A DNA stretch of 35,797 nucleotides, taken from positions 1-35,797 of the forward strand of contig DASRQW010000173.1 of NCBI GenBank assembly GCA_035696245.1. The letters run 5' to 3'. This stretch comes from Longimicrobiaceae bacterium. GTDB lineage: Bacteria; Gemmatimonadota; Gemmatimonadetes; Longimicrobiales; Longimicrobiaceae. Positions 25,118 to 32,467 of the stretch are shown piece after piece (the stretch's first letter is position 1; every line of letters starts with the position of its first letter). The notes beneath the pieces were generated by a model that saw only the letters and a program-made list of their open reading frames with translations, had not been told where the DNA came from and searched no databases. A program made the translations under genes and the position numbers.

Positions 25118-25435
25118 CTATTCGGGCTCGGTCGTGACCAGCAGGGGGTAGCCCTGCGCCTGCGCGGCCTCGGTGGCCTCGGCGGCCAGGGTCTCGGCCA
25201 CGTCGCGCGTGTAGGTGCCCGCCACGCCGGTGCCTGCGTGGTGCACCTCCAGCATCACGCGCATGGCCTCGGTCTCGGTCTTCCCGAAGACGGTGACCAG
25301 CACGTCGACCACGAACTCCATGGTCGTGTAGTCGTCGTTGTGCAGCACCACGTGGTGGCGGCGCGGGGTGCGGGCGGATGGCCGCTCGGCCACGTCCACG
25401 CCCTCCTGGCGCTCGGTCTCGCGCTCGCGGCTCAC
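25118..25435 (-). CDS. clpS: ClpS, N-degron adaptor of ClpAP
   Basis: 105 residues. The core has HHVVLHNDDYTTMEFVVDVL, the acidic pocket residues (NDD) that bind N-terminal degron residues, then the helix with HHAGTGVAGTYTRDVAETL. The His of HHAG corresponds to the conserved pocket His. It presents proteins with destabilising N-termini to ClpA, whose gene follows four bases downstream. The start is GTG at 25435; the first 24 residues are a charged tail like the flexible extension seen in the family. Confidence 0.96.
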   Translation of the reverse strand: MSRERETERQEGVDVAERPSARTPRRHHVVLHNDDYTTMEFVVDVLVTVFGKTETEAMRVMLEVHHAGTGVAGTYTRDVAETLAAEATEAAQAQGYPLLVTTEPE

Positions 25436-26077
25436 GCGCCTGCGGGGGCTGCGGGCGTCTTCGGGCGCCGGACCTTATTGCGGGGCACGGCCTGGGGAAA
25501 GCACGGGGGATGCGGTGCGGGCGGCAAGGCCCGCGTGTGCGGAGTTGTTCCACGCAGATTGGCCGCGTCTCCGCCGGAGCGCAAGGGCCTTGGTGCATCA
25601 CCAGCCCTTCGAAGCCGATTCGTTGGACGTCCGCACATCTTCAACCCACCGTATTTCACTTTCGATGCGCGTCACGCCCGCCACGCATCCTCGCATCCGC
25701 GTCGAAGTCCCCGGACGACCGTCGTCCAGATGCGCGGGGGGACGACCGGATGGCCGGCGATCCGCATCCTCTGACGCAATGGACGGCCGGCAACGTCGTT
25801 TCCGCATCTACCGATCCCCATCTGCTCATCCAGCGGCTTGTCGTCGAGTACATCTACCGAGGCATCCCGCACGGGCGATGCTACGACCTGCATCTACCGA
25901 CCTTCGATCTACCGGTCGTAAAGCCAAGCAGACACTGGGAGTATCGACTATCGGCCGAACCCGACCGGGACCCCTGGTACGGGCGTTGCTAACCCGGAAG
26001 ATGGACCCGCCCTCGCCCGTCCGCGCCTTCTCCGAGCCGCGGGACGGCGGGGGCTACGAGCTTCGCCAGGAGACCGA
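25436..26077 (+). other. 642-bp intergenic region with repeat motifs
   Basis: No gene is supported between the divergent clpS and C39-like genes. Composition is visibly poorer in G/C than the neighbours. From about 25670 to 25930 the region holds GCATCTACCGA-type copies near 25803, 25848, 25891 and 25906, related GCATCC and CAGATGCGCGG sequences, and a small dyad GGACGA-CCG-TCGTCC. Promoters of both flanking genes must lie here, but I see no convincing -35/-10 pair. Confidence 0.7.
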
Positions 26078-26914
26078 ATGCCCACCGGCGCACCCGCCGT
26101 GACGATCCCCGAAGACCGCACCCAGGAGCACTCGCGAATCGCGCACGAGCTGCGGGTGCAGCGGTTCCTGCAGCCCGACGACGTGACGTGCGGGCCCACC
26201 TGCCTTCGCAAGGTCTACGACTTCTACGGGCTGGAGCTGGAGCTGGGCGAGGTGATGGGCGAGATCGAGCGCAACGAGGACGGCGGCACGCTGGCCGTCT
26301 ACCTCGGCATCGCGGCGTGCAAGCGCGGCTTCCAGTCGCGCATCTACTCGTACGACCTGCGCATCTTCGACCCCACGTGGTTCGCCCTGCCGCGCGAGGC
26401 GCTCACCGAGAAGGTGCGCGCCCGCTTGCCGTTCCTGCGCACCGAGAAGGCGGGAGATGCGGCGCGGGCGTACCTGCGGTTCCTGGAGATGGGCGGCCAG
26501 ATGGCCTTCGACGAGCTGACGCCGGGGCTGCTCAAGTCGATCCTGGACCGCGACCACCCCATCCTGGCCGGACTCTCCGCCACGTACCTGTACCGCATGA
26601 TGCGCGAGCGGCACGACGAGCGCGACGACACGCTGGTGGACGACGACGTGCGCGGCAGCCCCACGGGGCACTTCGTGGTGATCACCGGCTACGAGCACTG
26701 GGGCCGCGCGTTCTCGCTGCGCGACCCGTCGGAGCACGTGCCGGTGGCCGAGCACGGGCGAGTGGTGGTGGATGCGCAGCGGCTCATCAACGCCATCCTG
26801 CTGGGCGACCTGACGTACGACGCGGTGCTGCTGGAGGTGTGGCGCGCTGACGGCTACGGCGGGCCGGAGGTGACGCGCGGCGCCTTCGCGGCCGGTGGCG
26901 AGGGGGCCGCGTGA
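26078..26914 (+). CDS. C39-like papain-fold protein of an amidoligase locus
   Basis: 278 residues. The papain-like triad pattern is present: Cys38 in QPDDVTCGPTCLRKVYDFYG, His198 in TGHFVVITGYEHW, and Asp216 in SLRDPSEH. This matches peptidase C39-like proteins found beside RimK-like ATP-grasp ligases and GCS2-like ligases in comparative surveys of amidoligase gene neighbourhoods. It could cleave a peptide, transfer an acyl group or trim the ligase product; the substrate is unknown. There is no signal peptide or transporter domain, so it is not a bacteriocin exporter. ATG 26078 has AGGAG a few bases upstream. Its stop overlaps the next start (GTGA), indicating translational coupling. Confidence 0.85.
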   Translation: MPTGAPAVTIPEDRTQEHSRIAHELRVQRFLQPDDVTCGPTCLRKVYDFYGLELELGEVMGEIERNEDGGTLAVYLGIAACKRGFQSRIYSYDLRIFDPTWFALPREALTEKVRARLPFLRTEKAGDAARAYLRFLEMGGQMAFDELTPGLLKSILDRDHPILAGLSATYLYRMMRERHDERDDTLVDDDVRGSPTGHFVVITGYEHWGRAFSLRDPSEHVPVAEHGRVVVDAQRLINAILLGDLTYDAVLLEVWRADGYGGPEVTRGAFAAGGEGAA

Positions 26915-29850
26915 GCCGACGCCGCGTGCTGGTGGTGGTGTCGGACCCGGCGGACGCGAGCGGCCTGCCGGGCGAGAGCGTCGTCCCGGCCGACCAGTAT
27001 CTGGAAGGCGGCGCCGAGCTGGCAGACGGGCGCTGCGTGGTGGTGAACCTGTGCCGCTCGTTCCGCTACGGCAGCAAGGGCTACTACGTCTCCCTGCTGG
27101 CCGACGCGCGCGGCCAGCAGGTGATCCCGTCGGTCGAGACGAGCGAGGGGCTGGCGGAACCGTACGGGCGCTTCCGCGCGCTCCAGGAGGCGGGGGTCGC
27201 CACCATCGACGCGGCGGAGATGAACGTGCGCCGCCGCGCCCTGGGCTTCCCGGCCGACGCGGAGGCGGAACCAGTGCTGGAGGAAGATGCGGAGCCGCCG
27301 CGCGCCTTCCCGCCCCCGCTGGCCCGCGACCCCGCCGCGCCCCAGGGTTGCCGGCCCGCACGCGAGGGCGAGTACGTGGAGACGCTGGTGTACATGGGCA
27401 CGTGCGACGACGCGCGCTTCCGCCTGCCCGCGCTGGCCGTCTTCCGCGAGTGGCCCGCCCCCGTCCTGCGCCTCCAGCTGCTGCACGAGGGCGACGAGTG
27501 GAAGGTGACGCAGGTCGCGGCCGTCCCTCCGCACCACCTGGACGCGGACGGGCGCGCCCGGCTTGCCCACGCGCTCACAAACGAGCAGCGCGTGCTTCGC
27601 CGCGGCCGCGCCGCGCCGCGCGAGACGGTGCGGGCCTCTATCGCCGTCCTGGTCGACCCCGCGGACCCGTTCAGCCCCTCGAGCCCCGAGACGATCGACC
27701 GGCTGGCGCGGGTGGCGGCGCGGCGGAACGTGCACGTGCACCGCATCTCCGCGGCCGACCTGCGCAAGCTGCCGGAATACGACGCGCTGTTCATCCGCGT
27801 GCTCACCGGCGTGAGCCTGCCCGCCTTCCAGTTCGCGCTGCGGGCCGAGGCGCTGGACATGCCCGTGGTGGACGACAGCCAGTCCATCATCCGCTGCGGC
27901 AACAAGGTGTTCCTGGAAGAGCTGCTGCGCCGCGGCGGCATCCCCACGCCGCGGACCCGCATCGCCACCGCGGCGACGCCGTGGGAGCAGGTGGCGGAGC
28001 TGGGCCTCCCGCTCGTCATCAAGCTCCCCGACGGCTCGTTCTCGTCGGCCGTGCACAAGGTGGCGTCGCGCCAGGATTACGAGGCGCGGGCGCGGGAGAT
28101 GTTCCGCCGCTCGCCGCTCATCATCGCCCAGGAGTGGCTGCCCACGGAGTTCGACTGGCGGGTGACCGTTCTGGGCGGGAAGCTGCTCTTCGCCGCACGC
28201 TACTACATGGCGCGCGGCCACTGGCAGATCCGCAGCGAGGTGCAGGGCACGGAGCGCTACGGCCGCGTGGTCGCCGTGCCGCGCGAGAGCGCGCCCCGCG
28301 ACGTGGTGGAGGTGGCGCTTCGGGCGGCCGGGCTCATCGGCGGCGGGCTCTACGGGGTCGATTTGAAGGAGACGCCCGACGGGCCGGTGGTGATCGAGAT
28401 CAACGACAACCCCAACCTGGACGTGGGCTACGAGGACGGGGCCGACGGGAACGCCATCTACGAGGACCTGGTGGAGCACTTCGTGAGCCGCATCGAGGAG
28501 GGCGCCCCGGCGCGCAACGGCGCGGGGGAGCCGCCCACGTCCGCGGCCGAGACGCTGGCGAGCATCCGCCGCCCCATCCGCGTCCGCTCGTCGTCATCCA
28601 CCGACCGCGCCTACAAGCCGTTCGAGGTGGCGGGGCTGGAGATGGAGTATCCGACCGTGGACCGCGACCTCAACGTGGTCTCGCTGGTCGAGCCGGCATT
28701 CCGGATACTCGCCGGGCGAGGGACGAGCGACGTGGACCTGGGCGCGGTGGGCTTCAGCAACGAGATCGCCGACCACGTGTTCGAGGTGAAGACGCTCCAG
28801 CCGGTCAAATCGTTGCGCGACGCGGAGGAGGCGATGGCCGAGGGCATCGGCCGCTTCAGCGCCGTCCTCCGCGACGAGTTCGACGCCCGGCTGATGCCTA
28901 CGGGCATGCATCCCTGGTTCGATCCGAAGAAAGGGCGGCTGTGGACCCGCTCCGGGCTGCGCGTCTACACCACCTACGCGCGGCTCTTCGATCTGCGCAC
29001 GCACGGGTGGATGAACGTGCACGCCACCCACCTGAACCTCCCGTTCGGCAGCGAGCGGGAGACGGTGGCGATGCACACGGCTGCAGCGCTGCTGATCCCC
29101 TATCTCCCCGCCCTCGCCGCCAGCTCGCCCATGTTCGATGGCGAGCTGCAGCCCTCGGTGGATGGCCGGCTGGCGTTCATCCTGGAGCACCAGGCGCGCA
29201 TCCCCGAGAGCTGCGGCGACATCGTGCCGGAGTACGTGGAGAGCTTCGGAGACTACCGGCGCCGCATCTTCGCGCCCATGTACGCGGCGCTGGACCGGCT
29301 GCCGGACACGGGCGCCATCCGCCACGAGTTCTTCAACACGCGCGGGGCCATCCTCCGCTTCGCTCGGCAGGCGATGGAGATCCGCGTGCTGGACACGCAG
29401 GAGTGCGTGAAGATGGACGTGGCCGTGGGCGTCTTCGTCCGCTCCGCGCTGAAGCACCTCACGCAGCGCGTGCTGGACGGGAAGATCGCCATTCCCCCGC
29501 ACGAAGTGCTGGTCGAAGACTTCCGCTCGTCCATCCGCGACGGCAGCGCCGCGTCGGTCCTCGCGCCCCACGTCGTCGGAGCCAGCGCGGGCGGGCAGGT
29601 GCCCGTGCGAGAGGTGCTGCACGCGCTGCTCGCGGGCGCGCGCAAGTCCGTCCGCCGCGACGAGGCGTCGTACCTGGACCTCGTCGCGCGCATGATCGAC
29701 ACGGGCACGCTCTCGGAGCGCATCCGCGCCGCGCTCCATCCCTTCGCCGACGCCGAGGACGAGGAGTTCACCGAAGCCGCCCGGCGCATCTACATCGAGC
29801 TGATGGACTGCCTGGAAGCCAACGAGCCCTGGGCCCGGCGGGGATTGTAG
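26911..29850 (+). CDS. Fused RimK-like ATP-grasp ligase and GCS2-like ligase
   Basis: 979 residues. Residues 1-220 match an RLAN-type N-terminal region (VNLCRSFRYGSKGYYVSLLADARG). Residues 250-530 form a RimK-like ATP-grasp domain: CGNKVFLEELLRRGGIPTPRT, VIKLPDGSFSSAVHKV, FDWRVTVLGGKLLFAARYY and the metal-binding EINDNPNLDVGYEDG. After a linker, residues 566-979 resemble glutamate-cysteine-ligase type 2 proteins (FEVAGLEMEYPTVD, NEIADHVFEVKTLQP, MEIRVLDTQECVKMD). Both halves are ATP-dependent carboxylate-amine ligase folds, so the protein could form two successive amide bonds on a small molecule or peptide. Such genes are generally separate neighbours; here they are one polypeptide. GTG 26911 overlaps the upstream stop by four bases. 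The substrate is unknown; glutathione or ovothiol-like thiols cannot be assumed. Confidence 0.88.
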   Translation: MSRRRVLVVVSDPADASGLPGESVVPADQYLEGGAELADGRCVVVNLCRSFRYGSKGYYVSLLADARGQQVIPSVETSEGLAEPYGRFRALQEAGVATIDAAEMNVRRRALGFPADAEAEPVLEEDAEPPRAFPPPLARDPAAPQGCRPAREGEYVETLVYMGTCDDARFRLPALAVFREWPAPVLRLQLLHEGDEWKVTQVAAVPPHHLDADGRARLAHALTNEQRVLRRGRAAPRETVRASIAVLVDPADPFSPSSPETIDRLARVAARRNVHVHRISAADLRKLPEYDALFIRVLTGVSLPAFQFALRAEALDMPVVDDSQSIIRCGNKVFLEELLRRGGIPTPRTRIATAATPWEQVAELGLPLVIKLPDGSFSSAVHKVASRQDYEARAREMFRRSPLIIAQEWLPTEFDWRVTVLGGKLLFAARYYMARGHWQIRSEVQGTERYGRVVAVPRESAPRDVVEVALRAAGLIGGGLYGVDLKETPDGPVVIEINDNPNLDVGYEDGADGNAIYEDLVEHFVSRIEEGAPARNGAGEPPTSAAETLASIRRPIRVRSSSSTDRAYKPFEVAGLEMEYPTVDRDLNVVSLVEPAFRILAGRGTSDVDLGAVGFSNEIADHVFEVKTLQPVKSLRDAEEAMAEGIGRFSAVLRDEFDARLMPTGMHPWFDPKKGRLWTRSGLRVYTTYARLFDLRTHGWMNVHATHLNLPFGSERETVAMHTAAALLIPYLPALAASSPMFDGELQPSVDGRLAFILEHQARIPESCGDIVPEYVESFGDYRRRIFAPMYAALDRLPDTGAIRHEFFNTRGAILRFARQAMEIRVLDTQECVKMDVAVGVFVRSALKHLTQRVLDGKIAIPPHEVLVEDFRSSIRDGSAASVLAPHVVGASAGGQVPVREVLHALLAGARKSVRRDEASYLDLVARMIDTGTLSERIRAALHPFADAEDEEFTEAARRIYIELMDCLEANEPWARRGL

Positions 29851-29887
29851 ATCGCCGCTCCTGCACAACGGCTGAGCGTGAGGAACG

Positions 29888-29907
29888 CCCGGCTATGAAC
29901 TGCGGTC
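29888..29907 (-). repeat. 20-bp dispersed repeat, inverted copy 2
   Basis: Reverse complement of 16029-16048 with 20 of 20 bases identical. It lies between the ligase-fusion stop and the bidirectional terminator. Confidence 0.85.
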
Positions 29908-29966
29908 ATCCGGCGACGAGGTGTCGGATTCACCCGCTTACGCGAATCGATCCAACACCCCGTAGA

Positions 29967-30008
29967 CACGAAAGCCCTCCCGACGCGTTGTCGGGGAGGG
30001 CTTTCGTG
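29967..30008. terminator. Bidirectional terminator between convergent genes
   Basis: CACGAAAGCCCTCCCGAC pairs with GTCGGGGAGGGCTTTCGTG (18 bp with one bulged G, loop GCGTT). The A-rich left arm and T-containing right arm suit termination from both sides. It separates the + strand ligase fusion (stop 29850) from the - strand cyanophycinase-like gene (stop 30024). Confidence 0.9.
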
Positions 30009-30023
30009 GTCTGCATCCGCGCA

Positions 30024-30878
30024 TCAAGTCGCCGCGGGCGCTTTCTCGATCTCATCGCCGTTGGGGAGGATGGGGCGCTTGTTCTTGAGGTTGAAGCCGT
30101 AGCCTTCGGGAAGGACGTGGATGGTGGAGTCCGTGATGGCCAGCGTGGCGTCGTCGCCCACATTGGGCGCGTTGGTGTGCGTGACGCGGCCGTTAAAGAC
30201 CATCACGGCGCCCGCGCCGATCACGGTGAACCGGTCGCCCGGCACGCAGTCGACGGCCGTGTTCTCGTCGATTCCGATGCCCAGCACTTGCGGGTTCTGC
30301 GCGAAGATGGTGAGCAGGCGGCTCACGCGGCCGCGCTGGTTGAAGTGCGTGTCCACCACCGTGTCGCGCCAGTAGCCCAGCCCCGGCGCCAGGTCCACGT
30401 CTCCCCGCCGCACCGTCCCCTCGTTCTTCCCCCCGATGAGCATGACGCTGCTCATGGCCGCCGCCCCCGCGCTGGTGCCTGCCACCACCAGCCCGTCGCC
30501 GTACAGCCGCTGGCGGATGTGCTCGCACATCGCGCTGCCGGCCATGAGAGCGGTGAGCCGGAGCTGGTCGCCGCCGGTGAAGAACACCGCCGTGGCACGC
30601 TCCACCGCGTCCACGATCTCCTGGGTGTTGGCCTGGTTGCGGTCGGTGATGGGGGCCCCGATCACCTCCGCCACGCCGATCTTCTCGAACAGCGCGCCGT
30701 AGGTGTCCACCTTCTCCTCGGGGCTCTCGGAAGGAGCAGAGCAGATGATGATGCGGGCGTTCTTGCCGCCGGCGATCTTAACCAGGTACGGCAGCACGTG
30801 CATGTCGTTCTCGTCGGGATCCTCCGCCCCCCCGATCACCAGCAGCCGCCCCGCCCGCCCCGTCTTCTTGTCGCCCAT
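30024..30878 (-). CDS. Cyanophycinase-like serine peptidase (family S51)
   Basis: 284 residues, close to typical cyanophycinases. Motifs: RLLVIGGAEDP at the start, IIICSAPSESP, AVFFTGGDQLRLTALMAGS, nucleophile Ser136 in VAGTSAGAAAMSS, and GLGYWRDTVVDTHFNQRGRVSRLL, whose His-containing segment is conserved in the family. Cyanophycinase cuts the branched polymer of aspartate and arginine into beta-Asp-Arg; relatives cut other beta-aspartyl or isopeptide-like bonds. No cyanophycin synthetase is in the window, so the true substrate may instead relate to the neighbouring amidoligase locus. I chose ATG 30878 because GGAGA lies just upstream; ATG 30899 would add seven residues but has no ribosome site. 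It is cytoplasmic, with no signal peptide. Confidence 0.93.
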   Translation of the reverse strand: MGDKKTGRAGRLLVIGGAEDPDENDMHVLPYLVKIAGGKNARIIICSAPSESPEEKVDTYGALFEKIGVAEVIGAPITDRNQANTQEIVDAVERATAVFFTGGDQLRLTALMAGSAMCEHIRQRLYGDGLVVAGTSAGAAAMSSVMLIGGKNEGTVRRGDVDLAPGLGYWRDTVVDTHFNQRGRVSRLLTIFAQNPQVLGIGIDENTAVDCVPGDRFTVIGAGAVMVFNGRVTHTNAPNVGDDATLAITDSTIHVLPEGYGFNLKNKRPILPNGDEIEKAPAAT

Positions 30879-30978
30879 CTCTTCTCCGTTGGCTCGCATT
30901 GAGTCGTTTTCCCGCAGTCCAGGAGGCAGGGACGCCGCCGCCGGGAGCTCCGGCCAGGGCTTGTGCGTCCCCCGCGGT

Positions 30979-31884
30979 TCAGCCGACAGGGCCGGCGAAC
31001 GGGTGCGCGGGCAGCCCGCGGGCTCCCGTGCGCAGGCGGAACAGGTCGCCCGCGTTCACGTGGCGCTCCAGCTCGTCCTGGCCCATGTCCACCGACGCGG
31101 TGGTCACGTACAGGTCCCGCAGCCCCGCGCCGCCGAACGCACAGCTCGTGGGAATGGGCACGGGTATGGAGATGCGCTCCCGCTCGCGCCCGTCCGGCCC
31201 GAAGCGGATCACGCAGCCTCCCTGCCACTGCGCCGACCACACGCAGCCTTCCTCGTCCACCGCCATCCCGTCGGGAAACGCGTCGCCGTCGTTCAGGTCC
31301 GCGAAGACCCGCCGGTTCGCGATCTCCCCGCGATCCATGTCGAAGTCGTAGGCGTAGATGATCTTCCGGGGCGAGTCCGCCAGGTAGAGCGTGCGGCCCT
31401 CGGGGCTCCACGCCGTCCCGTTGCAGACGCCGAATCCGCGTTCCACCGTCCGCACGCTCCCATCCGAATCGACGCGGAAGAGGCTCGCTCCGCCCTCCTC
31501 GTCAGGCGAGGTGGAGCCTACCCACAGGCGCCCCGCCGCGTCGCACTTGCCGTCGTTGAGCCGCTTCCGGCCTCCACCCGCGTCCAAGTCCGCGAACGGC
31601 TCCAGCGTTCCGGCCGCCGGGTCGAGCAGTGCCAGGCGGCTGCGCAGCGCCACGAGGACGCGCTCGCCCCGCGCCGGGATCACGCAGGCCGCAGTCTCGC
31701 TCACCTCCCAGTGGCGGTCCTCACCCGTCTCCGGGGTGAAGCGGTGGACCCGCTGGTTCAGCAGGTCCACCCACCACAGCACACCGTTCTCCGCGTCCCA
31801 CGCGGGCCCCTCGCCCAGCCGGGCCCGCGCCTGGAGCACGTCCTCCACCTCCGCCCCGTCCCCCATCCCCGTCTTCTCCGTCAC
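30979..31884 (-). CDS. SMP-30/gluconolactonase (regucalcin-like) family protein
   Basis: 301 residues, the family's normal length. A six-bladed beta-propeller is indicated by recurring motifs: RLGEGPAWDAENGVLWWVDL, RLNDGKCDAAGRLWVGSTS, GVCNGTAWSPEGRTLYLADS and DAFPDGMAVDEEGCVWSAQW. Metal-site residues are present as Glu25 (LGEGPAW), Asn in CNGTAW and Asp in PDGMAVD. Members are divalent-metal lactonases, often on sugar lactones; the specific substrate is not evident. I chose GTG 31884 because GGGAGGA lies about nine bases upstream; GTG 31926 or ATG 31866 are alternatives. A small ORF lies 97 bases upstream on the same strand. Confidence 0.93.
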   Translation of the reverse strand: MTEKTGMGDGAEVEDVLQARARLGEGPAWDAENGVLWWVDLLNQRVHRFTPETGEDRHWEVSETAACVIPARGERVLVALRSRLALLDPAAGTLEPFADLDAGGGRKRLNDGKCDAAGRLWVGSTSPDEEGGASLFRVDSDGSVRTVERGFGVCNGTAWSPEGRTLYLADSPRKIIYAYDFDMDRGEIANRRVFADLNDGDAFPDGMAVDEEGCVWSAQWQGGCVIRFGPDGRERERISIPVPIPTSCAFGGAGLRDLYVTTASVDMGQDELERHVNAGDLFRLRTGARGLPAHPFAGPVG

Positions 31885-31981
31885 GCCGTCGTCCTCCCAT
31901 CCTCCCCGCCGCCCGACCCGCTCCACTCGCTGCCTCGCGCGTGGAGCCTATCGTTCCGCCGTTGCCGCACCGCCGGCACGA

Positions 31982-32167
31982 TCAGAGGTGCCGTCCTTCG
32001 TTCTCGCCGATCGTCGGGCGCGAGCCGGTGCCGCGGGTGCTGCCACGCGGCGCGTCGGCGCGGCGCGGCGAGCAGTCGATGTTGCGCATGGGCCGGAGCA
32101 CCGGCTTCTCGCCGCGTTGCTGCGACTCGCGCATTCCGTTCCGTTCCGGGCTGGTGGGCGTGGGCAT
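31982..32167 (-). CDS. Possible small hypothetical protein, 61 residues
   Basis: I do not recognise a family. Support comes from a strong ribosome site (CCGGAGG, 5 bases before ATG 32167), codons mostly ending in G or C, and position in tandem with the SMP-30 gene. The peptide is basic and Arg/Pro/Gly-rich with one Cys (RNIDCSPRRADAPRGS), probably disordered, without signal peptide or membrane segment. A different frame on the + strand is also open over the same bases, so this remains a candidate only. Confidence 0.45.
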   Translation of the reverse strand: MPTPTSPERNGMRESQQRGEKPVLRPMRNIDCSPRRADAPRGSTRGTGSRPTIGENEGRHL

Positions 32168-32297
32168 CGAGTCCTCCGGTTCGTTCCGTGTGGCCACCCG
32201 CGACGTGCGGGGTTCGCCGTGCCATTGAGCAGCACGCGTACCGCATGGCGTCACACGATTCGCCTCCGCGCATCTCTCCATACGCGCCCTGCGTGAG

Positions 32298-32319
32298 GTG
32301 TCGGGGAATCTCCCGACAC
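32298..32319. repeat. Perfect 8-bp hairpin, possible operator or terminator
   Basis: GTGTCGGG pairs with CCCGACAC across GAATCT. The right arm includes TCTCCCGA, the CATCTCCCGA-like motif core, linking it to the dispersed family. Confidence 0.6.
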
Positions 32320-32421
32320 GTCGTTCCATCTACCGCGAAACGCAAACGGGAGACGCACATGCGATCTCCCGAGGCGAATGGATGAAGTGCTTCCGAGCAG
32401 CGCGGGCGATGCGCGCATCGA

Positions 32422-32452
32422 CATCTCCCGACAGATGCAGTTGCGGGAGATG
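32422..32452 (-). terminator. Motif hairpin downstream of M14 gene
   Basis: CATCTCCCG (32422-32430) pairs with CGGGAGATG (32444-32452) over a 13-base loop that itself contains CAGATGCAG. It starts 15 bases after the M14 stop on the - strand, so it may work as its 3' end, though no T-run follows. Confidence 0.5.
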
Positions 32453-32467
32453 CGCGGCGGTGGCGCG

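Larger units (their letters stand above)
32168..32467. other. Intergenic region with motif hairpins
   Basis: 300 bases between the small ORF and the M14 gene stop. No gene supported. It contains GTGTCGGG-N6-CCCGACAC (32298-32319), CATCTACCGCG near 32328, GATCTCCCGA near 32363 and an inverted motif pair at 32422-32452. Confidence 0.65.

Noticed and set aside
25670-25930. Recurring GCATCTACCGA copies as a CRISPR array
   Set aside because: Repeats are about 10 bases, degenerate and irregularly spaced, with no cas genes.
26001-26102. 33-residue ORF just before and overlapping the C39-like gene
   Set aside because: Only a mispositioned GGAAG precedes the ATG, and it overlaps a better start; it was considered as a possible ligase substrate peptide but nothing supports that.
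31941-32228. + strand ORF overlapping the small ORF upstream of SMP-30
   Set aside because: No ribosome site and poor codon pattern compared with the - strand frame; flanking genes are on the - strand.
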